From Mycobacterium sp. (GTDB lineage: Bacteria > Actinomycetota > Actinomycetes > Mycobacteriales > Mycobacteriaceae), in assembly GCF_029961025.1 (NCBI RefSeq), contig NZ_JASBVP010000006.1:62001-126000 (forward strand): 64,000 nt of DNA, in the 5' to 3' direction. The stretch's first letter is position 1. Each line of letters opens with the position of its first letter. A program made the position numbers and the translations under genes. The notes under the pieces are model-generated. The model did no database searches. It worked only from the letters and a program-made list of their open reading frames with translations, and was not told the origin of the DNA. Of the stretch, positions 11,843-20,716 are shown one piece after another.

Positions 11843-12526
11843 ATGACCGCACGTCCGCTGAGCGAACTCGTCGAGGCGGGCTGGGCACGTGCGCTGGAGC
11901 CGGTCGGCGCGCAGGTCGCTCGGATGGGCCAGTTTTTGCGCGCCGAGATAGCAGCCGGCCGGGGCTACCTTCCGTCTGGGCAGAATGTGTTGCGCGCCTT
12001 TACTTTTCCTTTCGATCAGGTGCGGGTGCTGATCGTCGGCCAAGACCCCTATCCGACACCGGGGCACGCGGTGGGGCTGAGCTTCTCGGTGGCTGCGCAC
12101 GTGCGGCCGCTGCCGCGCAGCTTGGAGAACATTTTCGCCGAGTACGCCAGCGATCTCGGCTACCCGTTGCCGTCGACGGGAGATCTCACGCCCTGGGCGA
12201 AGCGGGGGGTGATGCTGCTCAACCGGGTGCTGACGGTGCAGCCCGGCAGTCCGGCGTCGCATCGCGGCAAGGGCTGGGAGCCGGTTACCGAGTGCGCCAT
12301 CCGCGCGCTGGTGGGGCGTCGGCAGCCGCTGGTGGCCATCTTGTGGGGCCGTGACGCCTTGACGCTGAAACCGATGCTGGCCAGGGGCGAGTGCGTGACG
12401 ATCGAATCGGCACACCCCTCGCCGTTATCGGCATCCCGGGGGTTTTTCGGTTCCCGGCCGTTTAGTCGGGCCAACGAGTTGCTGGCCGGGCTGGGTGCCG
12501 AGCCAATAGATTGGCGTTTGCCGTAG
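11843..12526 (+). CDS. ung: Uracil-DNA glycosylase (family 1)
   Basis: Ung, 227 residues, excises uracil from DNA. The water-activating loop [17 protein letters not shown] with its catalytic Asp and the C-terminal [18 protein letters not shown] leucine-intercalation loop with its catalytic His identify family 1. A GGAGG-like Shine-Dalgarno precedes the ATG. Uracil repair is especially relevant in a GC-rich genome. It is convergent with rpmB, 30 bp away. Confidence 0.97.
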   Translation: MTARPLSELVEAGWARALEPVGAQVARMGQFLRAEIAAGRGYLPSGQNVLRAFTFPFDQVRVLIVGQDPYPTPGHAVGLSFSVAAHVRPLPRSLENIFAEYASDLGYPLPSTGDLTPWAKRGVMLLNRVLTVQPGSPASHRGKGWEPVTECAIRALVGRRQPLVAILWGRDALTLKPMLARGECVTIESAHPSPLSASRGFFGSRPFSRANELLAGLGAEPIDWRLP

Positions 12527-12556
12527 CGAGATGCCGATTTGTGCCGACGTGCCCCG

Positions 12557-12751
12557 CTACCCGCGGGTGACCTTTCCGGCCTTGAGGCAGGAGGTGCAGA
12601 CGTTGATCCGCTGCTTGTTGCCGCCTGGGCGGGTCACGGCGTGCACGGTTTGGATGTTGGGATCCCACCGCCGGCTGGTCCGCCGGTGGGAGTGTGACAC
12701 CGATTTGCCGAATCCCGGACGTTTCCCGCAGATATCGCACACGGCTGCCAT
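12557..12751 (-). CDS. rpmB: 50S ribosomal protein L28
   Basis: A 64-residue L28. It starts MAAVCDICGKRPGFGKSVSHS and has two CxxC-type pairs (CDIC and CTSC), so it is the zinc-ribbon (C+) paralogue rather than the zinc-free copy induced under zinc limitation. GAGGAG lies 7 bases before the ATG, and the longer open frame upstream is not used. It is convergent with ung and divergent from the FakA-like gene. Confidence 0.96.
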   Translation of the reverse strand: MAAVCDICGKRPGFGKSVSHSHRRTSRRWDPNIQTVHAVTRPGGNKQRINVCTSCLKAGKVTRG

Positions 12752-12999
12752 CTCCAACTCCTCGGATCGCCTGCTGGGGGCTGTGGCTGGGGGTCCCGTT
12801 CGCCGTCGGGGCGGTTCGGCCCGCGCCACCGCAGACCCGTTGCTGTTGACTTGATCCGGGTGCCCCGCCAACCCGGCCAGCATAGCCGTCGGCGCGCGCG
12901 ACCGCCAAAACGGCGGGTACCGCCGGCACCCGCGGTGAGCTGTCGCCGTCGGCCTCGATGGCTAGGCTGGCGCCCACCGGCGCGTGAGGAGGTGACTGC

Positions 13000-14706
13000 G
13001 TGTTGGGCGCTTCGGGTGCTACCGGCGCTGGGTCGCCGGCTCGTCTGCTGGACGCCGCCGCGTTGCGGGACTGGGCGCACACGGCGGTCGGCGAGCTGAT
13101 CACCCACATCGACGAGATCAACCGGCTCAACGTCTTTCCGGTGGCCGACTCCGACACCGGAACCAACATGCTGTTCACCATGCGCTCCGCAGTGGCCGAG
13201 GCCGATAACGAGCCCGGGACGGCAGACGTCGCGGGGGTGGCGGCCGCCCTGTCGACCGGCGCCCTGAACGGCGCCCGCGGCAACTCCGGTGTCATCTTGT
13301 CGCAGATCCTGCGCGGCATCGCCGACGTCACCGCGAGGGCTGCCGCCGACGCCGGCGGTGAGCTGGCCCACATCGACGCGGGCATCCTTGGGGCCGCGCT
13401 GCGGCACGGCGTGGGTCTGGCGATCGCGTCGATGGGCGGGCGGGAAATCCCCGGGACAATCGTCTCGGTGATCCGGGCGGCGGCCGACGCCGTCGAGCAG
13501 TGCGCGGCCGACGGCGAGGGGCTGGCCCGCGCGGTCACCGCCGCCGGTGATGCCGCGCTCGTCGCGCTGGAGAAAACCCCCGAACAGCTCGACGTTCTCG
13601 CCGACGCCGGTGTGGTCGACGCCGGGGGGCGGGGCCTGCTGGTTCTGCTGGACGCGCTGTGCGCGACGATCGCCGGCCCGCCGGCGGCCCGCCCGGTGTA
13701 TCGGCCCGCACCGCGCCGCTCCTCGGATGCCGCCACCGGCCAACCTGCCCCCCAATTCGAGGTGATGTATTTGCTGGATGGTTGCGATGCGGCCGGGGCG
13801 GATGCGCTGCGAGAACGGCTCGGCCGGCTCGGTGATTCGGTGGCGATCGCGACGTCCGCCTCCCCGATCCCCGGCGCCGCGGAGGGCTACTCGGTGCATG
13901 TGCACACCGACGATGCCGGCGCCGCCGTGGAAGCCGGGTTGGTGTTCGGCATCCCCCGCCAGATCCAGATCTCGGCGCTGACCGGTGCCGCCCGCCGGTT
14001 GCCCCCGGGCAGCTGGACCCGTGAGCGGGCCGTGGTAGCGGTCGTCGACGGCGACGGTGCCGCCGGGTTGTTCTCCGGGGAGGGCGCCGCGGTGCTGCGC
14101 CCGGACCCCGACGCCGCGGATCCGGCCACCGTGGTCAGCGCTCAGCAGCTGTTACGCGCCGTGGTGGACACCGGCGCCGCGCAGGTGATGGTGTTGCCCA
14201 ACGGTTACGTGGCCGCCGAAGAACTGGTGGCCGCCTGTGCGGCCGCCATGGGGTGGGGGATCGACGTGGTGCCGTTGCCGACGGGGTCGATGGTGCAGGG
14301 ATTGGCGGCGCTGGCGGTGCACGAGCCGGACCGGCGGGCGGTCGATGACGGCTACACCATGGCCCGCGCCGCCGCCGCCGCCCGGTATGGCTCGGTGCGG
14401 GTCGCGACGGAGAGGGCGCTGACGTGGGCCGGCCCGTGCGCGCCCGGCGACGGCCTGGGTCTCGCCGGTGACGAGGTGCTGATCGTGGCGCCGGATGTCG
14501 CCTCGGCGGCCACCGGGCTGATCGATCTGTTGCTGGCCTCCGGCGGCGAGCTGCTGACCGTGCTGATTGGCGCCGGTGTCGACGCGCAGGCGGCCGTCAT
14601 CGAATCCGTTCTCGGCAGGCACCTGCATGATCGGCATCCGGGCACCGAGCTGGCGACCTACCGCACCGGCCATCGCGGTGACGCTCTGCTGATCGGGGTG
14701 GAGTAG
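13000..14706 (+). CDS. FakA-like DAK2-domain kinase, full length
   Basis: A 568-residue protein of the FakA/YloV family. The N-terminal DAK2 (DhaL-like) ATP-binding domain shows NVFPVADSDTGTNMLFTM, whose aspartates bind magnesium, and ALNGARGNSGVILSQILRG. A middle domain and a C-terminal DegV-like domain (from about residue 310) follow. FakA phosphorylates fatty acids presented by FakB proteins; no FakB gene is adjacent, so the substrate is inferred from family only. AGGAGG 8 bases before the GTG fixes the start. recG begins 2 bp after the stop. In M. tuberculosis H37Rv this gene is annotated as two pieces (Rv2975c and Rv2974c); here the frame is uninterrupted. Confidence 0.85.
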   Translation: MLGASGATGAGSPARLLDAAALRDWAHTAVGELITHIDEINRLNVFPVADSDTGTNMLFTMRSAVAEADNEPGTADVAGVAAALSTGALNGARGNSGVILSQILRGIADVTARAAADAGGELAHIDAGILGAALRHGVGLAIASMGGREIPGTIVSVIRAAADAVEQCAADGEGLARAVTAAGDAALVALEKTPEQLDVLADAGVVDAGGRGLLVLLDALCATIAGPPAARPVYRPAPRRSSDAATGQPAPQFEVMYLLDGCDAAGADALRERLGRLGDSVAIATSASPIPGAAEGYSVHVHTDDAGAAVEAGLVFGIPRQIQISALTGAARRLPPGSWTRERAVVAVVDGDGAAGLFSGEGAAVLRPDPDAADPATVVSAQQLLRAVVDTGAAQVMVLPNGYVAAEELVAACAAAMGWGIDVVPLPTGSMVQGLAALAVHEPDRRAVDDGYTMARAAAAARYGSVRVATERALTWAGPCAPGDGLGLAGDEVLIVAPDVASAATGLIDLLLASGGELLTVLIGAGVDAQAAVIESVLGRHLHDRHPGTELATYRTGHRGDALLIGVE

Positions 14707-14708
14707 TC

Positions 14709-16964
14709 GTGGTGGGGCTGAGCGACCGGCTGGACTACGTCATCGGCGCGAAGGCCGCCGGGCCCCTCGACGAGGTGTTTGGCATCCGCACCGTCGATGA
14801 CCTGTTGCGGCACTATCCGCGCAGCTATGTGGAGGGCGCGGTGGTACGCGGTGCCGACGATGAGCGCCCGCAGGTCGGCGAGCACATCACCCTCGTCGAC
14901 GTGATCACCAGTGCCCAGGTGCGGCCCATGAAGAAAAAGCGGTCGCAGCGCGGCGACCACGGCAAAAAAACGCCGCAGAACGACGAATACCTGGTGATCA
15001 GCGTGGGGTCCGGGCGGCGGAAGGTGACCGCCACCTTCTTTCACGCGAAATGGATCAAGCGTCAGCTCACCCGCGGGACCAAGGTGATGCTGTCCGGGGA
15101 GGTGGGTTTCTTTCGGGGCGCCATGCAGCTCACCCACCCCGCCTACCTTGTCCTGGATTCGCCGGACGGGAAGAACCGTGGCAGCGCGTCGCTGCGCAGC
15201 ATCGCCGACGCGTCTCAGGCCGTCAGCGGTGCGGTGTTGCTGGAGGCGTTCCAGCGTCGCTGCTACCCGATTTATCCGGCCAGCACGAAACTGCAGAGCT
15301 GGGATATCTTCGCCTGCGTGCGCCAGGTGCTCGAGGTGCTCGACCCGGTGCCCGATCCGTTGCCCGAAGCGGTGCGCAGCGAGCGCGGTCTGATCTCCGA
15401 AGATGAGGCGTTGCGCGCCATCCACCTCGCCGAAAGCGAAACAGAACGCCAACGTGCCCGCGAGCGGCTGACTTTCGACGAAGCTGTGGGCCTGCAGTGG
15501 GCGCTGGTCGCTCGCCGGCACGGGGAATTGTCGCGAACCGGCCCACCGGCACTGCCACGAGCGGACGGGGTCGCCCAAGAGCTATTGCGGCGCTTGCCTT
15601 TCGAGCTGACAGTCGGGCAGCGCGAGGTCCTGGGAGTGCTATCGGCCGAACTTGCGGCCCCTCGGCCGATGAACCGCCTTCTCCAGGGTGAAGTCGGGTC
15701 GGGGAAGACGATCGTGGCCGTGCTGGCGATGTTGCAGATGGTCGACGCAGGCTATCAATGCGCTTTGCTGGCGCCAACGGAAGTCCTTGCTGCCCAACAT
15801 CTCCGATCAATAACCGAGATACTGGGCCCGCTGGGCACGGCCGGCCAGCTCGGCGAGATCGAAGGCGCGACCCGGGTGGCGCTGCTCACCGGATCGATGA
15901 CCCCGGGCCAGAAAAAACGGGTCCGCGCCGAGATCAGCAGCGGACAGGTGGGAATCGTGGTTGGCACCCACGCGCTGCTGCAAGACGCGGTCGAGTTTCA
16001 CCGACTGGGCATGGTTGTCGTCGACGAGCAACACCGCTTCGGTGTCGAGCAACGAGATAAGTTGCGCGCCAAGGCAACTGAAGGAATCACGCCGCACTTG
16101 CTGGTGATGACGGCGACGCCGATACCGCGCACGGTTGCGCTGACCGTGTACGGAGACCTGGAAACCTCGACGTTGCGCGAGCTTCCCAGCGGACGCCGGG
16201 AGATCACCACCAGGACGATCTTCGTCAGGGACAAGCCGGCATGGCTCGACCGTGCCTGGCAGCGCATCAAAGAGGAGGCTGCCGAAGGGCGTCAGGCCTA
16301 CGTGGTGGCGCCCCGCATCGACGAGAGCGACGACGCCGGCCCGAGCGCGGCAGGCGGCCGGCCCTCGGTCACCGCCGAAGAGCTGTTCGCCCGGCTGCGT
16401 GGCCGTGAACTGGCGGGCCTGCGGCTGGGGCTCATGCACGGGCGGCTGCCGGCCGAGGAGAAGGACGCCGTCATGTCCGCGTTCCGCTCCGGTGAGATCG
16501 ATGTGCTGGTGTGCACCACGGTGATCGAGGTCGGTGTCGATGTGCCCAATGCCACCGTCATGCTGGTGCTGGACGCCGACCGGTTCGGTGTCAGTCAGCT
16601 GCATCAGCTACGGGGGCGCATCGGCCGGGGCACGCATCCGGGGCTGTGTCTGCTGGCTACCTGGGCGGCGCCGGAGTCCGACGCCGGGCGGCGGGTGCGG
16701 GCCGTCGCCGCAACTCTGGACGGGTTCGCGCTCGCCGAGTTGGATCTCAAAGAACGCCGTGAAGGAGACGTGTTGGGCCGCAGGCAATCGGGTCGTGCGC
16801 TCACGCTGCGACTGCTCTCGCTGGCCGATCACCGGGAGGTCATCGAGGCCGCCCGGGAATTCTGCGCCCGAACCTATGCCGACGATCCGTCGCATCCCGG
16901 ATTGGCCCTGCTGGCGGCGCGATTCACCGACGCCGATCGGGTCGAGTATCTGGACAAGTCATGA
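14709..16964 (+). CDS. recG: ATP-dependent DNA helicase RecG
   Basis: RecG, 751 residues, remodels stalled forks and branch-migrates Holliday junctions. The N-terminal wedge/OB domain spans about residues 40-180. Superfamily 2 motifs follow: Walker A GEVGSGKTIVA, motif II VVDEQHRFGVEQR (DEQH), motif III TATPIPRT, and helicase C blocks TTVIEVGVDVPNATVM and QLRGRIGRGTHPG. The end VEYLDKS matches M. tuberculosis RecG. It starts 2 bp after the FakA-like gene, implying co-transcription. Its stop overlaps the start of a MIRU-like spacer to the next gene. Confidence 0.97.
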   Translation: MVGLSDRLDYVIGAKAAGPLDEVFGIRTVDDLLRHYPRSYVEGAVVRGADDERPQVGEHITLVDVITSAQVRPMKKKRSQRGDHGKKTPQNDEYLVISVGSGRRKVTATFFHAKWIKRQLTRGTKVMLSGEVGFFRGAMQLTHPAYLVLDSPDGKNRGSASLRSIADASQAVSGAVLLEAFQRRCYPIYPASTKLQSWDIFACVRQVLEVLDPVPDPLPEAVRSERGLISEDEALRAIHLAESETERQRARERLTFDEAVGLQWALVARRHGELSRTGPPALPRADGVAQELLRRLPFELTVGQREVLGVLSAELAAPRPMNRLLQGEVGSGKTIVAVLAMLQMVDAGYQCALLAPTEVLAAQHLRSITEILGPLGTAGQLGEIEGATRVALLTGSMTPGQKKRVRAEISSGQVGIVVGTHALLQDAVEFHRLGMVVVDEQHRFGVEQRDKLRAKATEGITPHLLVMTATPIPRTVALTVYGDLETSTLRELPSGRREITTRTIFVRDKPAWLDRAWQRIKEEAAEGRQAYVVAPRIDESDDAGPSAAGGRPSVTAEELFARLRGRELAGLRLGLMHGRLPAEEKDAVMSAFRSGEIDVLVCTTVIEVGVDVPNATVMLVLDADRFGVSQLHQLRGRIGRGTHPGLCLLATWAAPESDAGRRVRAVAATLDGFALAELDLKERREGDVLGRRQSGRALTLRLLSLADHREVIEAAREFCARTYADDPSHPGLALLAARFTDADRVEYLDKS

Positions 16965-16965
16965 G

Positions 16966-17012
16966 TCCCGCGGCGACGACGCAGAGCGCAGCGATGCGGA
17001 GGAGCGGCGCAG
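16966..17012. repeat. MIRU-like interspersed repeat between recG and the HNH gene
   Basis: The 48-bp spacer is made of GGCGACGACGCAGAGCGCAG followed by CGATGCGGAGGAGCGGCGC. From memory this is the hallmark of the short mycobacterial intercistronic repeats (MIRU family) that sit between cotranscribed genes and supply a GGAGGAG ribosome-binding site to the downstream gene. Here the recG TGA lies at one edge and the ATG of the HNH gene follows the other edge directly. Confidence 0.7.
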
Positions 17013-17726
17013 ATGAGCCGTAAAACGCTGCTGCGCCTGGCGGCGGTCGCGGCGCTCACGCTGGTGGTCGCCTATCAGGTGGTGACCTCCTCGGTGGGTG
17101 ACCACGCCGGGGAGTTCGCCTCGCGGGCCGATGTGCCTACCGTGCAACCCGGCGCCGACGTGCTCGCAGGGATCGTCGTGGTGCCGGCGCGACTCCGCCG
17201 CTACGACTACCGCCGGGCCGCATTCGGTGAGGCCTGGACCGACGACAATGACGCTCCGGGCGGGCACAACAACTGCGACACCCGCGATGACATCCTCAAC
17301 CGCGACCTCGTCGATAAGACGTACGTGGCGATCAAACGCTGTCCGGATGCCGTGGCCAGCGGCATACTGCACGATCCCTACACCGATACCACGGTCGCCT
17401 TTCAGCGCGGCGCTGGGACCGGTGCGGCGGTGCAGATCGACCACATTGTGCCGCTGGCCTACGCCTGGGATATGGGGGCCTACGACTGGCCGTATCCGCG
17501 ACGGGTGCGATTCGCCAACGATCCGGCCAACCTGTTGGCCGTTGCCGGGCAGGCCAACCAGGACAAGGCGGACTCGCAGCCCGCGCTGTGGATGCCCCCC
17601 AACACCGCCTTTTGGTGCCAGTACGGCATGCAATACATCGCCGTGCTGCGCGGCTACGCGCTGCCGGTCGACCAGCCGTCAGCGGAGGTGTTGCGCCGCG
17701 CCGCGTCCACCTGCCCGACTAGGTAG
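17013..17726 (+). CDS. Exported HNH (DUF1524-type) nuclease-like protein
   Basis: A 237-residue protein like Rv2972c. An N-terminal hydrophobic segment (about residues 5-25) acts as signal or anchor. The DUF1524/HNH core is QIDHIVPLAYAWDMGAYDWP with the central DH, then RVRFANDPANLLAVAGQANQ and DKADSQPALWMPP. Four cysteines (CDTRDD, RCPDA, FWCQYG, STCPTR) may form disulfides outside the cytoplasm. Exported proteins of this family are suspected nucleases, but no substrate is established. It is separated from recG only by a MIRU-like repeat and is probably in the same transcript. Confidence 0.85.
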   Translation: MSRKTLLRLAAVAALTLVVAYQVVTSSVGDHAGEFASRADVPTVQPGADVLAGIVVVPARLRRYDYRRAAFGEAWTDDNDAPGGHNNCDTRDDILNRDLVDKTYVAIKRCPDAVASGILHDPYTDTTVAFQRGAGTGAAVQIDHIVPLAYAWDMGAYDWPYPRRVRFANDPANLLAVAGQANQDKADSQPALWMPPNTAFWCQYGMQYIAVLRGYALPVDQPSAEVLRRAASTCPTR

Positions 17727-17741
17727 CCGCTCACCCGGGTG

Positions 17742-17837
17742 CTCCTCGCGCCGCCCGGCGGCACGCATCGTCGCCGGGCGGGGTCTGATTGACCCGGCTT
17801 CTCCTCGCGCCGCGTAGCGGCGCGCATCGTCGCCGGG
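17742..17837. repeat. Pair of 37-bp interspersed repeats
   Basis: Two 37-bp copies (17742-17778 and 17801-17837) agree at 33 positions. Each starts CTCCTCGCGCCGC and ends CGCATCGTCGCCGGG around a small variable centre with self-complementary GCCGC/GCGGC arms. They fill the gap between the convergent HNH and reductase genes; the second copy ends directly at the reductase stop. An 18-bp exact match to the end of copy 1 (GCATCGTCGCCGGGCGGG) recurs before smc at 37134-37151. Confidence 0.7.
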
Positions 17838-18695
17838 TTAAGCGCCGGTGTAGGTCAGCGGGTCTTCGCGCACCCGGGTGCCGTCGTTGAGGGCGTTCAG
17901 CGCCTGCAGGTGTTCGGCGGCCAACTCGAAATCGAAGACATCGACGTTGCTGGCGATGCGCTCCGGGTTGGCCGAGCGGAAGACCACCGCGTTTCCCAGC
18001 TGCAGGTTCCAGCGGATCAGGACCTGAGCAGGTGTGCGCCCGTACTCGGCGGCAATGGATGTCACCGCGGGGTTGTCCAGCAGCCTGCCCACCGCGAGCG
18101 GGCTGTAGGCCTGGGTGACGACGTTGTGCTGGGCGTTAGCCTTGCGCAGCTCGGCCTGGTTGAGCAGCGGGTGCAGCTCGATCTGGTTGACCGCCGGCGT
18201 GACGAAGGTGAGGTCGATGACGGTCGACAGGTGCTCCTCGGTGAAGTTCGCCACACCGATCGAGCGGGCCAGGCCGTCCCCGCGGCACTGAATCAGTCCG
18301 CCGAAGCTGTCCACGTACTTGCCCAGCTGCGGTGCCGGCCAATGGATCAGGTACAGGTCGACATAATCGAGGCCCAACCGTTCCAGGCTTGCCTTGCAGG
18401 CTTCCTGGGAGGTGACGAAGCCCTGGTCGGCGGTGGCCAGTTTGGTGGTGACGAAAAGTTCGGCGCGCGGAATCCCGGAGGCCGCGATCGCGCGGCCCAC
18501 CGCGGCTTCGTTGCCGTAGACCGCCGCGGTATCGATCAGCCGACACCCGAGCTGCAGGGCCGCAGACACCGCGCGTTCGGTTTCGGTGTCCGACAACTCG
18601 GCGACGCCGAGGCCGAGCGCGGGCATCGTGTTCTCGTCGTTGAGCGCAATGGAGGGAATTACCGAAGACTCACCGGCGCCGCCCGTCAACGTCAT
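17838..18695 (-). CDS. Aldo/keto reductase, Rv2971 type
   Basis: A 285-residue AKR of the AKR5-like group, orthologous in sequence and place to Rv2971. The TIM-barrel catalytic tetrad is seen as D in [13 protein letters not shown] with Y four to five residues on, K in [13 protein letters not shown] and H in LYLIHWPAP. The NADPH-binding C-terminus has [20 protein letters not shown], where the usual KS start is RS. The likely role is reduction of reactive aldehydes or ketones. The ATG overlaps the stop of the preceding reductase gene in the sequence TGATG, so translation is likely coupled. Confidence 0.88.
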   Translation of the reverse strand: MTLTGGAGESSVIPSIALNDENTMPALGLGVAELSDTETERAVSAALQLGCRLIDTAAVYGNEAAVGRAIAASGIPRAELFVTTKLATADQGFVTSQEACKASLERLGLDYVDLYLIHWPAPQLGKYVDSFGGLIQCRGDGLARSIGVANFTEEHLSTVIDLTFVTPAVNQIELHPLLNQAELRKANAQHNVVTQAYSPLAVGRLLDNPAVTSIAAEYGRTPAQVLIRWNLQLGNAVVFRSANPERIASNVDVFDFELAAEHLQALNALNDGTRVREDPLTYTGA

Positions 18696-19528
18696 CACCT
18701 GCCTGTGAAATCGAAGGTCCACGGATCGGGACCAAGCCGGGTTCCGTCGTCGAGCGAGGAGATCGACGCCATCTCGCCGGGGCTCAGTTCGAAATCGAAC
18801 ACCTCGAAGTTGCTCGCAATCCGCGATGGGTTCACCGACTTGGGGATCACGATATTACCGAGCTGAAGATGCCACCTGATCAACACCTGGGCGGGTGTGC
18901 GGCCGCATCCCTCGGCCACCGCGGTGACCGCAGGATGGGTCAGCAGCGACCCCTGCCCCAGCGGGGCCCACGCCTCGGTGGCGATGCCAAGCTGGGTGTG
19001 CACCTCCCGCAGCCGGGTCTGGGGCAACCGCGGATGCAGCTCGATCTGGTTGACGGCGGGCACGATACCGGTGGCGTCGATCAGGACGTCGAGGTGCTCG
19101 GGCTCGAAATTGCTTACCCCGATGGACCGAACCCGGCCCTGGTCGCGCAGGTACGCGAAGGCCTTGAAGGTGTCGACGAAGGTATTCTGCCGGGGCAGCG
19201 GCCAGTGAATCAGGTACAGGTCGAGGTAGTCGAGCCCCAGCCGGTCCAGGCTGGCATCGAACGCCGTCAGGGTGCTGTCGTAGCCTTGGTCGGCATTCCA
19301 CAGCTTGGTGACCACGTAGAGTTCGTCGCGGGGAATGCCGGACGCGGCAATCGCCCGGCCGGTTTCACGTTCATTTCGGTACATCGACGCGGTGTCGATG
19401 TGGCGGTAGCCGGTCTGCAGCGCGGCGGCCACCGCCCGCTCGGTCTGCTCGGGTGGAATCTTGAAAACGCCGAAACCGACGCTGGGGATCGAGTTACCGT
19501 CGTTCAGCGCGACTAAGGGAGCAGCCAT
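18695..19528 (-). CDS. Second aldo/keto reductase, paralogue of its neighbour
   Basis: A 277-residue AKR clearly related to the next gene (same RIASNxxVFDFEL and QLGNxVxxxSxNP blocks). The tetrad is in order: D and Y in [14 protein letters not shown] in [13 protein letters not shown] and H in [12 protein letters not shown]; the cofactor motif is canonical, [15 protein letters not shown]. tuberculosis has a single AKR at this place, so this copy is either an old tandem duplicate lost there or a gain here. Its start codon overlaps that of lipN on the other strand by two bases. No Shine-Dalgarno is visible before it, so a leaderless mRNA is possible. Confidence 0.87.
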   Translation of the reverse strand: MAAPLVALNDGNSIPSVGFGVFKIPPEQTERAVAAALQTGYRHIDTASMYRNERETGRAIAASGIPRDELYVVTKLWNADQGYDSTLTAFDASLDRLGLDYLDLYLIHWPLPRQNTFVDTFKAFAYLRDQGRVRSIGVSNFEPEHLDVLIDATGIVPAVNQIELHPRLPQTRLREVHTQLGIATEAWAPLGQGSLLTHPAVTAVAEGCGRTPAQVLIRWHLQLGNIVIPKSVNPSRIASNFEVFDFELSPGEMASISSLDDGTRLGPDPWTFDFTGR

Positions 19529-20645
19529 GATACGAAGTCTGCCAGGCACGCCGGAACGGCAGCTCAAAGCGCTGCGCGCACCGATTCGGCTGCCAGGCCG
19601 TGGGCGGGGCGCCGCCATCGGCATCGGCGTCAAAGTTCTTCCGCGGATCCCCGACCGCGTCAAGCGGCTGCTGTTTTGGGGCCGCTCGATCACCATCGAC
19701 GGCAACACGCTGGATCCCACGCTGCAGCTGATGCTGGCGGCGTTACGGGTGTTCGGCATTAACGGGCTGGTGGGCGACGAGGATCCGGCCCGGGCCCGGG
19801 CCGGACTGCGGGAGCTGTTGACGGTCCTGCCGGGCCCGCAGATCCACGTCGCGGTGAACGAGGTGTCGCTGCCCGGCCCGGCCGGTGCGATCCGGGCCCG
19901 GCACTACCTGCCGCCCGGCGCCGGGCCGGCGCCGTTGCTGGTCTTCTACCACGGCGGCGGCTGGGCCCTGGGCGACCTGGACACCCACGACGCGCTGTGC
20001 CGGCTGACCTGCCGTGACGCCGGCATCCACGTGCTGTCGATCGATTACCGGCTGGGTCCCGAGCATCCGGCGCCGGCCGCGGTCGACGACGCCTACGCGG
20101 CCTTTCGCTGGGCCCGCGAGCACGCGGCCGAACTCGGCGCGATCGACGCCCGGGTGGCGGTGGGTGGTGACAGCGCGGGCGGCAACCTGGCTGCCGTGGT
20201 GGCGCAGCGGGCACGCGACGACGCCGTCTCGGCCCCGGTGCTGCAGTGGCTGCTGTACCCGAGGACCGACTTCACCGCGCACACCCGCTCGCTGTCCCTG
20301 TTCTCCGAGGGGTTTCTGCTGACCAAACACGACCTCGACTGGTTTACCGCGCAATACCTGGGCGGGTCGGGGATCGACCCGGCCGATCCCCGGGTGTCCC
20401 CGCTGCGGGCCGACACCCTCACCGGGCTGGCTCCGGCGTTGATCGCGATCGCCGGTTTCGATCCGCTGCGCGACGAAGGCGAGCAGTACGCGACGGCGCT
20501 GCGAACCGCGGGGACCGCGGTCGACCTGCGGGTGTTGGGATCGCTGACGCACGGGTTTGCCAGCTTGTTCCGGCTCGGGGGCGGCAGTGCGACCGCCACC
20601 CGGGAGCTGATCTCGGCACTGCGCGCGCACCTCAGCCGGATCTGA
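19527..20645 (+). CDS. lipN: LipN-like esterase of the hormone-sensitive lipase family
   Basis: A 372-residue alpha/beta hydrolase matching LipN (Rv2970c). The oxyanion motif FYHGGGWALGD, nucleophile elbow GGDSAGGN, acid region AGFDPLRDEGEQY and histidine in GSLTHGFASLF give a complete HSL-family triad. An N-terminal cap of about 100 residues precedes the core. M. tuberculosis LipN hydrolyses short-chain esters. AGGGAG lies just before the ATG, which overlaps the divergent reductase start. The start matches the MTKSLPG start of the homologue. Confidence 0.92.
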   Translation: MIRSLPGTPERQLKALRAPIRLPGRGRGAAIGIGVKVLPRIPDRVKRLLFWGRSITIDGNTLDPTLQLMLAALRVFGINGLVGDEDPARARAGLRELLTVLPGPQIHVAVNEVSLPGPAGAIRARHYLPPGAGPAPLLVFYHGGGWALGDLDTHDALCRLTCRDAGIHVLSIDYRLGPEHPAPAAVDDAYAAFRWAREHAAELGAIDARVAVGGDSAGGNLAAVVAQRARDDAVSAPVLQWLLYPRTDFTAHTRSLSLFSEGFLLTKHDLDWFTAQYLGGSGIDPADPRVSPLRADTLTGLAPALIAIAGFDPLRDEGEQYATALRTAGTAVDLRVLGSLTHGFASLFRLGGGSATATRELISALRAHLSRI

Positions 20646-20716
20646 GAGGGGCCGTGCCGGTACGCTAAAGGCGCTATCGCCATCGCCCACGCCGACGACC
20701 GAGGATCAGCACACCC

